Source: Bin87 sp965222895
GTDB lineage: Bacteria > Chloroflexota > Dehalococcoidia > Lucifugimonadales > UBA3495
Length of the DNA: 64,000 nucleotides
Direction of reading: 5' to 3'
Assembly (NCBI GenBank): GCA_965222895.1
Contig: CBDCVB010000002.1
Location: forward strand, 1,736,001-1,800,000
Part shown: positions 17,311-25,725 of the stretch, in pieces
How positions within the stretch are numbered: the first letter of the stretch is position 1
How the letters are laid out: each line of letters starts with the position of its first letter
Position numbers and translations under genes: made by a program
The notes under the pieces: generated by a model
Database searches by the model: none
The model's input: the letters and a program-made list of their open reading frames with translations, nothing else
What the model was told of the DNA's origin: nothing

Positions 17311-19239
17311 TCACTCGATGGCGTAGACACTGCCGTTGGCGGTGCGGACAATCAACAGGCCACCGATTACGGTCGGGGGAATCTTGATGGAATCACCCAA
17401 GGGTAGTTTCCAGTCCAGAGCGCCGGTAAACCGATCCAACGAGTACAAATTGCCTGAGTCGTCCCCAAACAGCAACCGGTCTTTTACTACTACGGGTGAA
17501 GCCCAGATTGCATCGTCGGCGGTGAACGTCCAGTTCAGGCTGCCGTTAACAGGATTTATGGCGTACATATTGTGATCGTGGCCGCCGACGTACAAACCCT
17601 GTTCTGGAGTTTCCTGCTGGGCAAATTGTTGTTCGGTCTCGGTAGTTTCGGCCAGCGCCGGGCTGCTTTTGATTCCCGATAACGGGTTGTCCGGCGTAAA
17701 GCGCCAGAGTCCACCCTGCTGCCCTTGAGGACGGGGTACGCCGGGCACCTGCCATAGCCAGAGTTGAGCCCAGACCTGTTTGAATTGGTACAACCCCGGT
17801 ATCTCACGGTTGCGGGCATTGATGGCGTACAACTGGCCGCCGGCAGCGAAATACGCTCGCTCGCCGTCGGCCGACACCACCGCCGAGCCGGTAACGCCGC
17901 GCGGCGTTCGGTATCGGAACCACTCTTGACCGGTTCGAGCCGCCAGAATGTACAGGATTCCTTTGTCATCACCAACCAATAGTTTACCTTCGTGAACAGT
18001 TACGGCCGCGCTCGCGTTGCTATCCAGTTGCTTGCTCCAGATCAGGGCTCCGTTGACGGCATCCAGGGCATAAACCCAGCCCTCGCCCGAACTGATGTAT
18101 ACCAAACCCTGTGACAGCACCGGCGCCACTTGGACCGTGTCCTCCGCAGTGAAACTCCAAAGAGGGTCGCCGTTGAGGGCGTTCCAGCCGCTGACAGTAT
18201 GATCGGTGCTGCCAAAATACAGGTATGACTCATACACAACCGGGGCCCCCGTGATGCGCCCGGAGGTGTCTCCTTCCCATCCTTCACGGATTTTTCCAGT
18301 GTCTGCTGCCAGGGGATATACGCCGTTGGCAGAACTCAGATAGATGTTGGTGCGTTGTGCCACCGGCTCCGCGTTCAATGGTTCATTGACGAATGAATCC
18401 CATTTGATGTTACCTGCGGGCGGAGGTGGCCCCACCTCCACGTACCTGCTGTGACGCAGGTCGCGACCCGCCACTGACCAGCTGCCCGGGCCGCTGTCGA
18501 TGGTCAGTTTGGATTGCGTATTCCTCAAGAAGACCACCGGGTTCGGTGCAAACGGGTAGTTCACCCAAACCACGAACACAATGAACAGGGCAACGATGCT
18601 GGACAGGAAGATGCGGCGCAACGACAAACGACGGGCGATCCAGTTGCGCCGCCGGCGTTGCGCCCACGGTGGGAGCCGCACAATCACCCCGGTGCAACGA
18701 TCACAGCGCGCGCCAACCCTTTGATCCGGCTGGCCGCAATATGGGCATTCCAGTAACAAGTGATCGTGGAACAGCCCATCGTCGTCTGCGACATCCAGCA
18801 CTGCGGTTTGGTTTGAACCGGCGTAGACGCCAGGGTCTGCCGCCGCAGGTGCGTCCGGTAAATTTCTGGCGCCGGCAGCAGTGAAGACAGGCTCTGTTTC
18901 CTGCGGCGGCGATGGCATAGGTGGCGGTTGGGGTGGCAGCTCGGTTGCGTCCGGGGCCGGAGCGCCAGCGTTGTTCAGAATTGGTGGGTCTGCTGCGGCT
19001 GACTCAACAGACGGCGGCAGCTGCGATATTTGGTCCGCCAGCACCGCGGTTTCGTCCGGGACACTAACAGCGCGTGATGCATCGTCGTACAATTCCTCGT
19101 CAGTAACCAACGCATCCTGGTCGTGAATGAATTCGCCTGACCGAGGACCTATTTCAGTACGATCAGGAACCACGGGATCGGTGGGAGCATCTCCGGAGCG
19201 GCGAGTAAATCGTCGGAATATGTCCTTGAATCCTGGCAT
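17311..19239 (-). CDS. Membrane-anchored PQQ-type beta-propeller with N-terminal zinc ribbon
   Basis: 642 residues in four parts. Residues 1-160 are acidic/proline-rich and probably disordered. A CxxC...CxxC zinc ribbon (Cys165, 168, 179, 182; ECPYCGQ...CDRCTG) follows. After an Arg-rich stretch there is one membrane helix at about 209-227 (positive-inside, so the N-terminus is cytoplasmic). From about 250 to the end there are repeated outer-strand motifs such as VYALDAVNGALIWS, LYILAARTGQEWF, MYAINPVNGSLNWTF and LYSLDRFTGALDW, the PQQ/BamB-like propeller. No quinoprotein dehydrogenase active site or cytochrome motif is seen, so a binding or scaffolding role is more likely than an enzyme. It is convergent with the ABC operon. 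Confidence 0.85.
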   Translation of the reverse strand: MPGFKDIFRRFTRRSGDAPTDPVVPDRTEIGPRSGEFIHDQDALVTDEELYDDASRAVSVPDETAVLADQISQLPPSVESAAADPPILNNAGAPAPDATELPPQPPPMPSPPQETEPVFTAAGARNLPDAPAAADPGVYAGSNQTAVLDVADDDGLFHDHLLLECPYCGQPDQRVGARCDRCTGVIVRLPPWAQRRRRNWIARRLSLRRIFLSSIVALFIVFVVWVNYPFAPNPVVFLRNTQSKLTIDSGPGSWSVAGRDLRHSRYVEVGPPPPAGNIKWDSFVNEPLNAEPVAQRTNIYLSSANGVYPLAADTGKIREGWEGDTSGRITGAPVVYESYLYFGSTDHTVSGWNALNGDPLWSFTAEDTVQVAPVLSQGLVYISSGEGWVYALDAVNGALIWSKQLDSNASAAVTVHEGKLLVGDDKGILYILAARTGQEWFRYRTPRGVTGSAVVSADGERAYFAAGGQLYAINARNREIPGLYQFKQVWAQLWLWQVPGVPRPQGQQGGLWRFTPDNPLSGIKSSPALAETTETEQQFAQQETPEQGLYVGGHDHNMYAINPVNGSLNWTFTADDAIWASPVVVKDRLLFGDDSGNLYSLDRFTGALDWKLPLGDSIKIPPTVIGGLLIVRTANGSVYAIE

Positions 19240-19557
19240 GGTTATCGCATCAACCGGGGTGGGCTAATCGCCCGCCAAGCGTGTGGGTAGGTTAACAGAC
19301 TGTGCATCTCTGAAACCGGAGCACAAGGGAACCGGGGCACAAGCGCAGGTTTGCGGATTTGCACCGCCAGCGTAGATTATGTGTTCTGGGCACATCTGAT
19401 GGGTGGAGTCGGAACGCGCGTGTTAATGTTGCGAGCCCGGTGTAGCACGCACAACATCCATTATAGTCGCCGCAGGTGTTCCCGGAGGCTCTAAAACGGG
19501 CTCCATCGTAAAGACCTTCCAAACGATGCACATTCTAACAATGGGAGGTCGGCAAAC
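19240..19557. other. Intergenic, no recognised feature
   Basis: 318 bp between the DUF2071 gene's end and the start of the PQQ-propeller gene, both on the minus strand. The part next to 19239 should hold the latter's promoter. I see no tRNA, strong hairpin or plausible small gene. Confidence 0.5.
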
Positions 19558-20325
19558 TCAACTTACGCCTTTTGTATTGGTGGCAGGTATCGAGGACAAT
19601 CGCCTCGGCCACCCAATTTTCGCCTGACACCCGGATGTCATCAGCACCGATGCCGGCGCGGTTGACATACCGCGGGCGAACGCACCTCCCAATAATGTGG
19701 CGACGTCGCAATCGAATCGCCAGACTGTGGCCGGACGGACCGCCCAGGCCGGTCGGCTTACCGCGTACCCTTTAGTATGATCCCCCGGCCGGCCGTTGTA
19801 TCCCCAATGGCGCACGGTCAGAAATTCAGTTAGTGAACCGGGTTCAGGAAATTCGGCAGCGAGGTCCGTTTCAGCCCAAAAGCCCTCCGTTTGGCCATTT
19901 CGTTCCCAACTGTATGCGAATATACGGTGGGCATCCAATAGACAGGCTTGCGGTTCCCAGCAGTCATGTGACATGGGAAGGCGTGCGAATGGTTCCCCGT
20001 AGAGCAGGCGCGCCGTCAGCGCGGTGGTCCGGTGGGGCACCAGTTGCTTGAGGAATACGACGCCCCGGCGGTAGCCGCCCGAACTCAATCGCTGTCGCAC
20101 GTAGAATCTGAAGTTGACTTGTACAAATCTCGTCGGCCAGGTCGAAACGCCGAGTACCCGCAGGTTGGAGACCGTGAGACCCACCGCGCTGACGAACGCA
20201 TTGCCGTCGAACCGGTCAATCTCGAGGCCTGGTGGGAGCAACCGAGTGAGTGCGCAGTCATCAGCCGGCCAGGAAAGCAGGGCCAAATTTTGCCAGTGGG
20301 CGGTTATGAAACCGGGCAATGGCAT
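19558..20325 (-). CDS. DUF2071 (YqjF-like) protein
   Basis: 255 residues. ITAHWQNLALLSWPADDCALTRLLPPGLEIDRFDGNAFVSAVG at the N-terminus, then NFRFYVRQR and GVVFLKQLVPH, are the pattern of DUF2071/YqjF (acetoacetate-decarboxylase-like barrel of unknown function). In the family the opening W-x-x-L and the polar residues around R-x-Y-V are conserved and are present here. No signal peptide is seen. It is the last gene of the minus-strand run that starts at 22656, 50 bp after the translin-like gene; it may or may not belong to that transcript. Confidence 0.82.
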   Translation of the reverse strand: MPLPGFITAHWQNLALLSWPADDCALTRLLPPGLEIDRFDGNAFVSAVGLTVSNLRVLGVSTWPTRFVQVNFRFYVRQRLSSGGYRRGVVFLKQLVPHRTTALTARLLYGEPFARLPMSHDCWEPQACLLDAHRIFAYSWERNGQTEGFWAETDLAAEFPEPGSLTEFLTVRHWGYNGRPGDHTKGYAVSRPAWAVRPATVWRFDCDVATLLGGAFARGMSTAPASVLMTSGCQAKIGWPRRLSSIPATNTKGVS

Positions 20326-20375
20326 CGTTAACGGAGAATGCTGAAACGGAGAATGCCGATGTTACGCGCACACCG

Positions 20376-21011
20376 CTATTGCTCGCGCTCGGCGAGGCGT
20401 CGCTCCAAGCGACGCTGCTGCAAAGAGATGGTCAGGTCGCCGCGGGTTCGTTCCAGCACTCCCCGCATGGCATCGGTGCTGCGGCGCAATCCGCCGGTTA
20501 CGGCCTCGGGAAAATCGACGGTCACCAGAATCCCGTAAATCTCATCCATCAGTTCCATGAACTCTTCGCAACGGCCAATGTCGTCGCTGCGCAGGGAGTC
20601 CAGGATGTAACGCCGGAGTTCTCCGATCACCTCTGCCATGCCGTTGAGATACGCCGGCGGATCGACTCCCAGCTTTTCGGCATCGGGGATCTCGCCACCG
20701 GAAATAACAGCCAGCGTTATGTTGGCTTCCGTAAATTCCTTGCGGGCGTCAGATAGGAAACCGGCGTAGTAAATCTCAGGATTGTCGGTGCGAATACGGT
20801 CGGTTTCCGTCAACAATCCGGATGCTTCCAAAATCAGACGCGAGGCCTCGGAAAAGTCGTTGCGATGCACCGCCCGGATGGCATTGGCCGAGTTGCGGAT
20901 GACCTGCCTGGAGATAACCAACGCCTGTTCCCGGGCCTGATTCCGCGCGGTCAACTGGTCAACGGCGGCGGCCGACATGGCTGCCAGCTTTGAGCTGTAG
21001 CGGGTTGGCAT
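20376..21011 (-). CDS. Translin-family (TSN/archaeal translin-like) protein
   Basis: 211 residues, almost entirely helical. Features of the translin fold: an N-terminal helix (AREQALVISRQVIRNSANAIRAVHRNDFSEASRLILEASGLL), a middle EFTEANITLAVISG, where translin-family members keep an acidic pair, and GVDPPAYLNGMAEVIGELRRYILDSLRSDD before the last helix. Translins are single-stranded nucleic-acid-binding or RNase proteins known mostly from eukaryotes and archaea; bacterial members are rarer and unstudied. It is 12 bp after thiE on the same strand. Identification rests on recalled patterns. Confidence 0.7.
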   Translation of the reverse strand: MPTRYSSKLAAMSAAAVDQLTARNQAREQALVISRQVIRNSANAIRAVHRNDFSEASRLILEASGLLTETDRIRTDNPEIYYAGFLSDARKEFTEANITLAVISGGEIPDAEKLGVDPPAYLNGMAEVIGELRRYILDSLRSDDIGRCEEFMELMDEIYGILVTVDFPEAVTGGLRRSTDAMRGVLERTRGDLTISLQQRRLERRLAEREQ

Positions 21012-21023
21012 CCGGGATGCGAC

Positions 21024-22001
21024 CTAAACCCGTCCGCCGGCGGCCCGAATCGCGTCCGTAAGCGCAGCAGCGGCGGCTTCCGGGTCCGGAGCGCTGCCCA
21101 CCGCGGCGGTTACGCAGATTGCGTCGGCCCCAGCCTCAACCACCGGCCCAACGTTGGCCGCTGTAATGCCTCCAATCGCTACCAGAGGCACCTGAGCGGC
21201 GGCGCGGGCCTGTTTCAGGCGCTCCGGCCCCTGCGGGTTGCGTATCATCGGCTTGGTGGTTGTAGTGTACATTGCGCCGAAGGCCACGTGGTCAGCGCCC
21301 ATCTGCTGCGACTCGATGATCAGGTCGGGGTCTCGATTGGAACGACCCAGCACTTGCCCGGGCGCAAGGATTTTGCGGGCTTCAGCGACCGGCAAGTCGG
21401 TTTGTCCGACGTGTAATCCCACATGGTCAGGGCCGATGGCGGCAGCGAGGTCGGCGTGGTCGTTGATAATCAGCAAAGCGTCGTTGGCCGCGCACAAATC
21501 GCGCAGAGCAGTCGCCAGCGGCAGCTGCTCCCCCTTGTCACGCAGCTTGTCGCGCAGTTGCAGCATACGCGCCCCACCGTTGATGGCGGCTCGGGCGATT
21601 TCCATTGGGTCGCGCCCGCCCGTAACTTCGGGGTCGATAATTACGTAAAGACCTCGTATACGATCCGCCTGGCTGCGGCGGAGGGCGGCCCCCATGCGTT
21701 GGGAGGCGTCATGCAGGGAACGCCTCAACTGCTGGGCAGCGTCTCCGGGTATCTCGCCAGCCAACTCCAGCAGGCTCAGAACGTTGTCGGCCGCTGTCGA
21801 TTGCGTGATGGCATCGTTGTAGCCGGCGGGCTGGGCTGCTCCCACGGGCGCGGGCAGCGGGTCGCTGAACGTGCTGGTCAACCAGCCAATTTCGCCGCCC
21901 ATCAGTCCTTCGGGCATGGCGTCAGAAGACCTGAGCCCCTCCAGGAGACCAACCAGTACAGGCAGCAATTCGGTCGGATGGCGGTGAGCGGCATCGGTCA
22001 T
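21024..22001 (-). CDS. thiE: Thiamine-phosphate synthase with extra N-terminal domain
   Basis: 325 residues, against about 210 for a stand-alone ThiE. The catalytic TIM barrel starts near residue 115 (GLYVIIDPEVTGGRD) and keeps GARMLQLRDK, INDHADLAAAIGPDHVGLHVGQTDLP, ADHVAFGAMYTTTTKP and VAIGGITAANV, the pyrophosphate/HMP-PP-binding loops. It joins HMP-PP and thiazole phosphate to make thiamine phosphate. Residues 1-112 form a helical N-terminal domain like those on some cyanobacterial and Chloroflexota ThiE proteins; its role is unknown. Its ATG overlaps the stop of the upstream zinc-ribbon gene (ATGA), which indicates translational coupling. Confidence 0.94.
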   Translation of the reverse strand: MTDAAHRHPTELLPVLVGLLEGLRSSDAMPEGLMGGEIGWLTSTFSDPLPAPVGAAQPAGYNDAITQSTAADNVLSLLELAGEIPGDAAQQLRRSLHDASQRMGAALRRSQADRIRGLYVIIDPEVTGGRDPMEIARAAINGGARMLQLRDKLRDKGEQLPLATALRDLCAANDALLIINDHADLAAAIGPDHVGLHVGQTDLPVAEARKILAPGQVLGRSNRDPDLIIESQQMGADHVAFGAMYTTTTKPMIRNPQGPERLKQARAAAQVPLVAIGGITAANVGPVVEAGADAICVTAAVGSAPDPEAAAAALTDAIRAAGGRV

Positions 22002-22333
22002 ACGTCTATTCCTTTGGGAGTTTCACCGCTGCGGGCGGCGTCGATGGATTCTCGGACGGTGGCGGGCATTTCGACGCCGTGTCTCTCAAAACTGGCTTCA
22101 ACATTGCGCCCGATGTTGCGTGGATCGCTGTAGTAGTCCCGGTTGCCAACGGACCCGGGGGTTGATTCGTGGACGCCGGCGGTGGTTTTGCCCATCGCGA
22201 AGGACGACATCCGCCGTTGCATCCGGTCACTGCCGCACCCGTCGCACGCCGGTTCGATTGGAGTATTTATGGAACGGACGAAAAAGGACGACACAGCCTG
22301 GCACTGTTGGCAGCGATATTCGTAAATGGGCAT
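21998..22333 (-). CDS. FmdB-type zinc-ribbon protein
   Basis: 111 residues. MPIYEYRCQQCQAVSSFFVRS followed by ACDGCGSDRMQRRMSSFA gives the CxxC...CxxC zinc ribbon of the FmdB family putative regulatory proteins. The C-terminal half (to KGIDV) is polar and has no known fold. The family is found next to many different metabolic genes; a regulatory role is assumed but not proven. It overlaps thiE by 4 bp and follows a second zinc-ribbon gene by 5 bp, so the three are almost certainly one transcript. Confidence 0.86.
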   Translation of the reverse strand: MPIYEYRCQQCQAVSSFFVRSINTPIEPACDGCGSDRMQRRMSSFAMGKTTAGVHESTPGSVGNRDYYSDPRNIGRNVEASFERHGVEMPATVRESIDAARSGETPKGIDV

Positions 22334-22338
22334 GATGA

Positions 22339-22656
22339 CTAGTCGTCGGGGTGCGCTATTTCGTGCCGGTGCTCGTGGAAATCGGGCGTAACCTGGCCGC
22401 CCATTGCTTCGTCCATTCGGCCCAGATGAGCGTCAATGCTGCCGGCGTGCTGGTTGTCCAGATCGGCCGTTGAGTTGTCAGGCATCCAGTTCAGGCTATC
22501 GCCCCACGACCGGTGGAAGGAGAAACCGGACACCAGTCTCGTCAGGTCGTTGGCGCCGCATCCCTTGCACTCCAAACCGTCGGCGGGAGTCCAACTGTAT
22601 ATCAAACGGGCCTGGCGTTGACCGCACCGGTCGCAGCGGAATTCGTGAATAGGCAT
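22339..22656 (-). CDS. Second FmdB-like zinc-ribbon protein
   Basis: 105 residues. MPIHEFRCDRCGQRQARL and LECKGCGANDLTRLVSGFSFH repeat the two CxxC knuckles and the hydrophobic strand pattern of the gene just downstream, so the two are tandem paralogues. The C-terminal tail is rich in His/Asp (HAGSIDAHLGRMDEA, then HEHRHEIAHPDD) and could bind metal. It is the first gene of the operon with the other zinc ribbon, thiE and the translin-like gene. The upstream region has a 17-bp tandem repeat. Confidence 0.82.
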   Translation of the reverse strand: MPIHEFRCDRCGQRQARLIYSWTPADGLECKGCGANDLTRLVSGFSFHRSWGDSLNWMPDNSTADLDNQHAGSIDAHLGRMDEAMGGQVTPDFHEHRHEIAHPDD

Positions 22657-22668
22657 CGTGTCAGCTTT

Positions 22669-22715
22669 CTCAAGTCTGGAACAGGCTCAAGTCTGGAACA
22701 GGCTCAAGTCTGGAA
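22669..22715. repeat. 17-bp tandem repeat, about 2.8 copies
   Basis: CTCAAGTCTGGAACAGG starts at 22669, 22686 and 22703; the third copy breaks down after CTCAAGTCTGGAA. It lies 12 bp upstream of the zinc-ribbon start codon, in the divergent gap with polA. It may reflect slippage or serve as a regulator-binding array. Confidence 0.85.
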
Positions 22716-22869
22716 CTGGAAATTGACGCAATTGTAGCATAGTCCTCGCAGCCTTCCGGAACAGTTTACCAACCGCAAGCGGGGGTGTGCTGATGTATAA
22801 TGCGACCACATCGCACCGGCTTACGCCCGGCTCGCCAGGCGAATTGCAATCTCAGGACGGGGGTGCCCG

Positions 22870-25674
22870 ATGTCCACCAACAGCCAAATGTCGATGTCAA
22901 TGTCCTTTGGCGCGGCGGGCCGAACCACCCCGCTGCTGCTGTTGATTGACGGTCATGCGATGGTGCACCGTTCCTACCGGGCAATCAGCGTCAATCGGAA
23001 TCTCACCGTTTCCACCACCGGAGAGGATGTAACCGGCGTATACGGCTTTGCCAGCGTGTTTATCAGAGCGTTGAACGAGTGGCAGCCGACGCACGTAGCC
23101 ATCACGTTCGACACGCCGGCGCCAACGTTCCGGCACGAACGGTTCCCCGCATACAAGGCACAGCGCCCACCGACGCCCCCCGAGTTGCGTGGGCAGTTCG
23201 ACCGGGTCAAAGAGCTGATGCGCACCTTTGCCGTGCCGGTATACGAGCTGGCCGGATTTGAAGCCGACGACCTGCTCGGCACCCTGTCCAAACAGGCCGA
23301 AGCATCCAATGTGGAAACCATCATCCTCACCGGCGACCGCGATACTTTCCAGTTGATTTCGCCCCTCATCAGGATCGATTTGGCCAGTAGCGAACGGGAC
23401 CGCCGCATCGTTGACGAGGTGGAACTGGCGGAGCGCTACGGTGGCCTGACGGCAGCCCAGCAGCCGGATTTCAAGGCACTGGTGGGGGACAAATCAGACA
23501 ACATCCCCGGTGTGCCGGCCGTCGGCGAGAAAACCGCCATCACTTTGCTGAACGCTTACCAGACGCTGGAAGGTATCTACGAACACATCGACGACATACC
23601 GCAAAAGCGCATCCATACCAACCTGGTCGATAATCAGGACGCTGCCTTCGAGTATCAAATTCTGACCACCATCCGCTGCGATGTTCCGGTAGAATTGGAC
23701 CTGGATGCCTGCCGGTTTGGCCGCTACGAACGCGCCGACGTGGTTTCCCTGATGACCGCTCTGGAATTCCACACCATCGTCGGGCGCGTGCCTTCCCCGG
23801 ACGCACCGTGGGAAACGGCTGATACGGGTCAGAGCAGAGACTCAACGCCGGCGCAGCAATCGACTGCCGCTGCCTCCGCTCCCCCGGACGGCGATTATCG
23901 AGTGGTAACCACTGAGGCCGAGCTTGAGGCCATGATTGCCGCTCTGCGGAAGGCGGGCGCCTTTGCCTTCGATACCGAGTCCAGCAGCACTGATGCCATG
24001 AACGCAGACCTGGCGGGCCTCAGCTTTGCCATTGCCGGCGGGGTCGCCTGGTATGTACCCGTGGGCCACGCATCAGGCGAGCAATTGCCGCTGGAGAACG
24101 TAATGGCGAACGTGCGCCCGTTGTTCACCGAGGCCGGATTCCAACGCAGCGCCCACAACGCCAATTACGATTTGACGTTGCTGACCAACTATGGCATCGA
24201 CCCTTATGGCGTCATCGACCATGACACGATGATTGCTGCTCACCTGCTGGGCAAACATCGCCTTGGCCTCAAACCGTTGGCGCTGGAAGTGCTCGGCACG
24301 GAAATGACCAATATCACCGACCTAATCGGCAAGGGCGCGCGCCAGAAAACTTTCAACGAAGTGGACATCGCGGACGGCGCGCCCTATGCCGCCGCCGATG
24401 CAGACTGCACATTCCAATTGCGCGAACACTTTGAGAAACCGCTGGCGACGCAGGGACTGACGGCGTTAATGTCCGACGTGGAACTGCCGTTGATTCCCGT
24501 GCTGGTGGAGATGCAGCGCGCGGGGGTGAAACTGGATTCCGGCATCCTGCACGAGATGTCCCGCGACTTGCACACCCAACTGGAACAAATTCAGACGGAC
24601 TTGTTCCAGACCATTGGGCACGGCGTCAACATCAACTCGCCCAAGCAGTTGAGCGATTTGCTATTTAGCGAACTTGGTCTGCCCACCACACGCCGCACCA
24701 AGTCCGGTTATTCCACCGATGCCAACGCCCTTGAATCCCTGAAAGGAATGCACCCGGTCGTCGACAAGATTCTCGACTACCGGCAGGTAACCAAGTTGAA
24801 ATCGACTTATGTCGATGCGTTGCCCGAGATGGTAAACCCTCGCACCGGTCGCATCCACACGTCTTATAACCAGACCGGATCGGCCACCGGGCGCATGAGC
24901 AGCAGCGATCCCAATCTGCAGAACATTCCGGTTCGCACCGAACTGGGACGGCAGGTGCGGCGTGCCTTCGTCGCCGATGCTGATTGCCAGTTGCTGTCAG
25001 CTGACTACTCGCAGATCGAATTGCGGGTGTTGGCGCATCTCTCACAGGACGAGTCGCTGCTGGATGCGTTCCGCCGGGGCGAAGACATCCACGCGGCCAC
25101 GGCCAGCCAGATGTTCGGCGTGCCGCTCAACGAGGTGGACTCCGACCAGCGGCGGATTGCCAAAATACTGAACTTCGGCGTTATCTACGGCCTCGGCCCT
25201 TATGGCATCTCGCAGCAAACCGGATTCAGCCGGGAAGAGGGCCGGCAATTTATCGACACCTACCTGGCCCGCTACCCCGGTATCAATGGGTATCTGGAGT
25301 CGGTCAAGGAAAACACGCGCCTCACCATGTACGCCGAGACGCTGCTGGGCCGTCGCCGTTATCTGCCGGATATTCAGTCTACCAACCACAACGTCCGCGC
25401 CGCCGCTGAGCGCATGGCCATCAATATGCCCGTGCAAGGCACCGCCGCTGACATTATGAAGAAGGCAATGATCAATGTGCGCGCCCGCATGATTCGCGAC
25501 CGGATGCGCTCCCAGATGATTTTACAGGTGCATGACGAGCTGGTCTTTGAGGTGCCGGGCGATGAGATGGGTACAATGACCGCCTTGGTGCTGGATGAAA
25601 TGCCGGCCGCTCTGGAATTGGACGTTACCCTTAAAGTAGACGTCAAGTCGGGCTATTCATGGGGCGATTTCTGA
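22870..25674 (+). CDS. polA: DNA polymerase I
   Basis: 934 residues with all three activities expected. The 5'-3' nuclease domain (LLLIDGHAMVHRSYRAI; YELAGFEADDLLG; GDKSDNIPGVPAVGEKTA) runs to about residue 300. The proofreading domain keeps its metal ligands: FDTES (motif I), AHNANYD (II) and YAAADAD (III). In the polymerase domain, motif A is DYSQIELR (Asp712), motif B RRIAKILNFGVIYG and motif C QVHDELVFE. It fills gaps and removes primers. The intact proofreading motifs differ from Thermus-type PolA, where they are degenerate. It is transcribed away from the thiE operon. Confidence 0.98.
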   Translation: MSTNSQMSMSMSFGAAGRTTPLLLLIDGHAMVHRSYRAISVNRNLTVSTTGEDVTGVYGFASVFIRALNEWQPTHVAITFDTPAPTFRHERFPAYKAQRPPTPPELRGQFDRVKELMRTFAVPVYELAGFEADDLLGTLSKQAEASNVETIILTGDRDTFQLISPLIRIDLASSERDRRIVDEVELAERYGGLTAAQQPDFKALVGDKSDNIPGVPAVGEKTAITLLNAYQTLEGIYEHIDDIPQKRIHTNLVDNQDAAFEYQILTTIRCDVPVELDLDACRFGRYERADVVSLMTALEFHTIVGRVPSPDAPWETADTGQSRDSTPAQQSTAAASAPPDGDYRVVTTEAELEAMIAALRKAGAFAFDTESSSTDAMNADLAGLSFAIAGGVAWYVPVGHASGEQLPLENVMANVRPLFTEAGFQRSAHNANYDLTLLTNYGIDPYGVIDHDTMIAAHLLGKHRLGLKPLALEVLGTEMTNITDLIGKGARQKTFNEVDIADGAPYAAADADCTFQLREHFEKPLATQGLTALMSDVELPLIPVLVEMQRAGVKLDSGILHEMSRDLHTQLEQIQTDLFQTIGHGVNINSPKQLSDLLFSELGLPTTRRTKSGYSTDANALESLKGMHPVVDKILDYRQVTKLKSTYVDALPEMVNPRTGRIHTSYNQTGSATGRMSSSDPNLQNIPVRTELGRQVRRAFVADADCQLLSADYSQIELRVLAHLSQDESLLDAFRRGEDIHAATASQMFGVPLNEVDSDQRRIAKILNFGVIYGLGPYGISQQTGFSREEGRQFIDTYLARYPGINGYLESVKENTRLTMYAETLLGRRRYLPDIQSTNHNVRAAAERMAINMPVQGTAADIMKKAMINVRARMIRDRMRSQMILQVHDELVFEVPGDEMGTMTALVLDEMPAALELDVTLKVDVKSGYSWGDF

Positions 25675-25725
25675 ACCCCCAGCTGTTTTTATCGGACGTA
25701 TTTTTCATTTGGAGGGACTGGTTCA

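Noticed and set aside
22657..22869. TPP riboswitch ahead of the thiE operon (and ahead of thiD at 3858-4000)
   Set aside because: Neither gap shows the CUGAGA and ACCUGA core elements or the needed pairing; no thi-box could be recognised.
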